Source of the DNA: Hyphomicrobium sp. NDB2Meth4 | GTDB taxonomy: Bacteria; Pseudomonadota; Alphaproteobacteria; Rhizobiales; Hyphomicrobiaceae | Assembly: GCF_900117445.1 (NCBI RefSeq) | Contig: NZ_FPEJ01000003.1 | Coordinates: 496,001 to 560,000 of the forward strand | Reading direction: 5' to 3' | DNA: 64,000 nucleotides | In this document: in pieces, positions 63,603 to 64,000 of the stretch | How positions within the stretch are numbered: the stretch's first letter is position 1 | Layout of the letters: every line of letters starts with the position of its first letter | Program-made: the position numbers and the translations under genes | The notes under the pieces: generated by a model | Database searches by the model: none | What the model saw: only the letters and a program-made list of their open reading frames with translations | What the model was told of the DNA's origin: nothing

Positions 63603-64000
63603 CGTCGAGAGTTCAGCATCGCCGCGTACTCAGCAACGCGTACATCGGAAGCGATTTAGTCTTCTTTTTTGGCCAGCACCCGACCGGCGCTAGAACTGGA
63701 CGCGGGATCCCTCGCGCACGCGAGGGGCCTTCGCACACCACTGGGTAACCGTTCAGAAGCGCGCGTTTGCTACGCAATGCCGGACCTCAGTGTCGCTCAG
63801 CACAGCTCAGCTGTCAAAGCGAGTGATGAGCGCTCCCGGTAGCAGACGCGCGCGTCTGACGCTCAGCGCGCCTCTTGTCCAAAGTGAACGATGAACGATT
63901 GGTCCCAATAGCTGCCATCGTGCCGCCGATGGTCGGCGTCCCCTGTGCCATCGCCGACCAGGCCCGCTCTTGGAGGTGAAGCGGCCGTCAGATGTCAATC
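63603..64000. other. Gene-free right edge of the window
   Basis: About 400 bases without a convincing gene. A 16-base perfect palindrome CAGACGCG-CGCGTCTG lies at 63843-63858, and a 7-bp hairpin CCCTCGC / GCGAGGG at 63709-63726 (no T-run). Short frames here have poor coding character. The sequence continues the integrated element beyond the window. Confidence 0.45.

Overview
The window looks like a chromosomal segment of an alphaproteobacterium of the order Hyphomicrobiales, most likely a methylotroph related to Hyphomicrobium. This is inferred from the GC-rich coding style, the conserved block murA / DUF2948 / hisD / UPF0262 / phosphatase / maf / yacG / tRNA-Phe, the def-fmt-truA order, the Hsp20-DUF1150 pair, and a lanthanide-type methanol oxidation cluster. 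All assignments come from reading motifs; no database was searched.

Left part (1-9.1 kb): a PAS-GGDEF-EAL protein, a conserved hypothetical, an orphan pyruvyl-transferase-like gene, a calcium/cation antiporter, a Crp-like regulator and a Tat-exported amidohydrolase. From 9.1 to 10.4 kb lies a short, less GC-rich accessory patch with a frameshifted membrane protein and doubtful small ORFs, next to tRNA-Phe. From 10.6 to 19.3 kb runs a minus-strand housekeeping block (yacG, maf, phosphatase, UPF0262, hisD, DUF2948, murA). It is interrupted by a plus-strand pair, a Crp-type regulator and a membrane class III adenylate cyclase, at the place where infA normally sits in related genomes. A ModE-like regulator with a candidate Mo-box and a DUF3617 protein follow.

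Methanol oxidation (21.2-28.1 kb, minus strand, read right to left): xoxF with the lanthanide DYD signature, a xoxJ-like binding protein fused to ankyrin repeats, an overlapping 83-codon ORF, the cytochrome c partner xoxG, then a PQQ-associated ABC-type binding protein and a YVTN beta-propeller protein. A FadL-type outer-membrane channel lies upstream behind a terminator-like hairpin. XoxF would oxidise methanol in the periplasm and pass electrons to XoxG; the other proteins are probably accessory or maturation factors.

Middle part (30.5-43.7 kb): a stand-alone secF, tRNA-Thr, several small exported proteins, an omptin-type outer-membrane protease beside a PagL-type lipid A deacylase, folE, truA, fmt, def, a glycosyltransferase and a large membrane nucleotide-sugar epimerase/dehydratase, and recR. 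Right part (43.8-60.7 kb): an aldehyde dehydrogenase with isochorismatase-family and DUF779 genes, a LysR/GST divergent pair, a DEAD-box RNA helicase, mutL, ppa, a two-subunit M16 peptidase, Hsp20 and DUF1150, and an NDUFA9-like protein.

From tRNA-Leu(CAG) at 60.8 kb to the right edge, the window enters an integrated element: a tyrosine integrase directly downstream of the tRNA, a helix-turn-helix protein, a decayed second helix-turn-helix copy, and hypotheticals. Its far end is outside the window. Two copies of a dispersed intergenic repeat, a possible RNA thermometer before hsp20, and several operator-like palindromes are also reported. No rRNA, CRISPR array or complete insertion sequence was seen.
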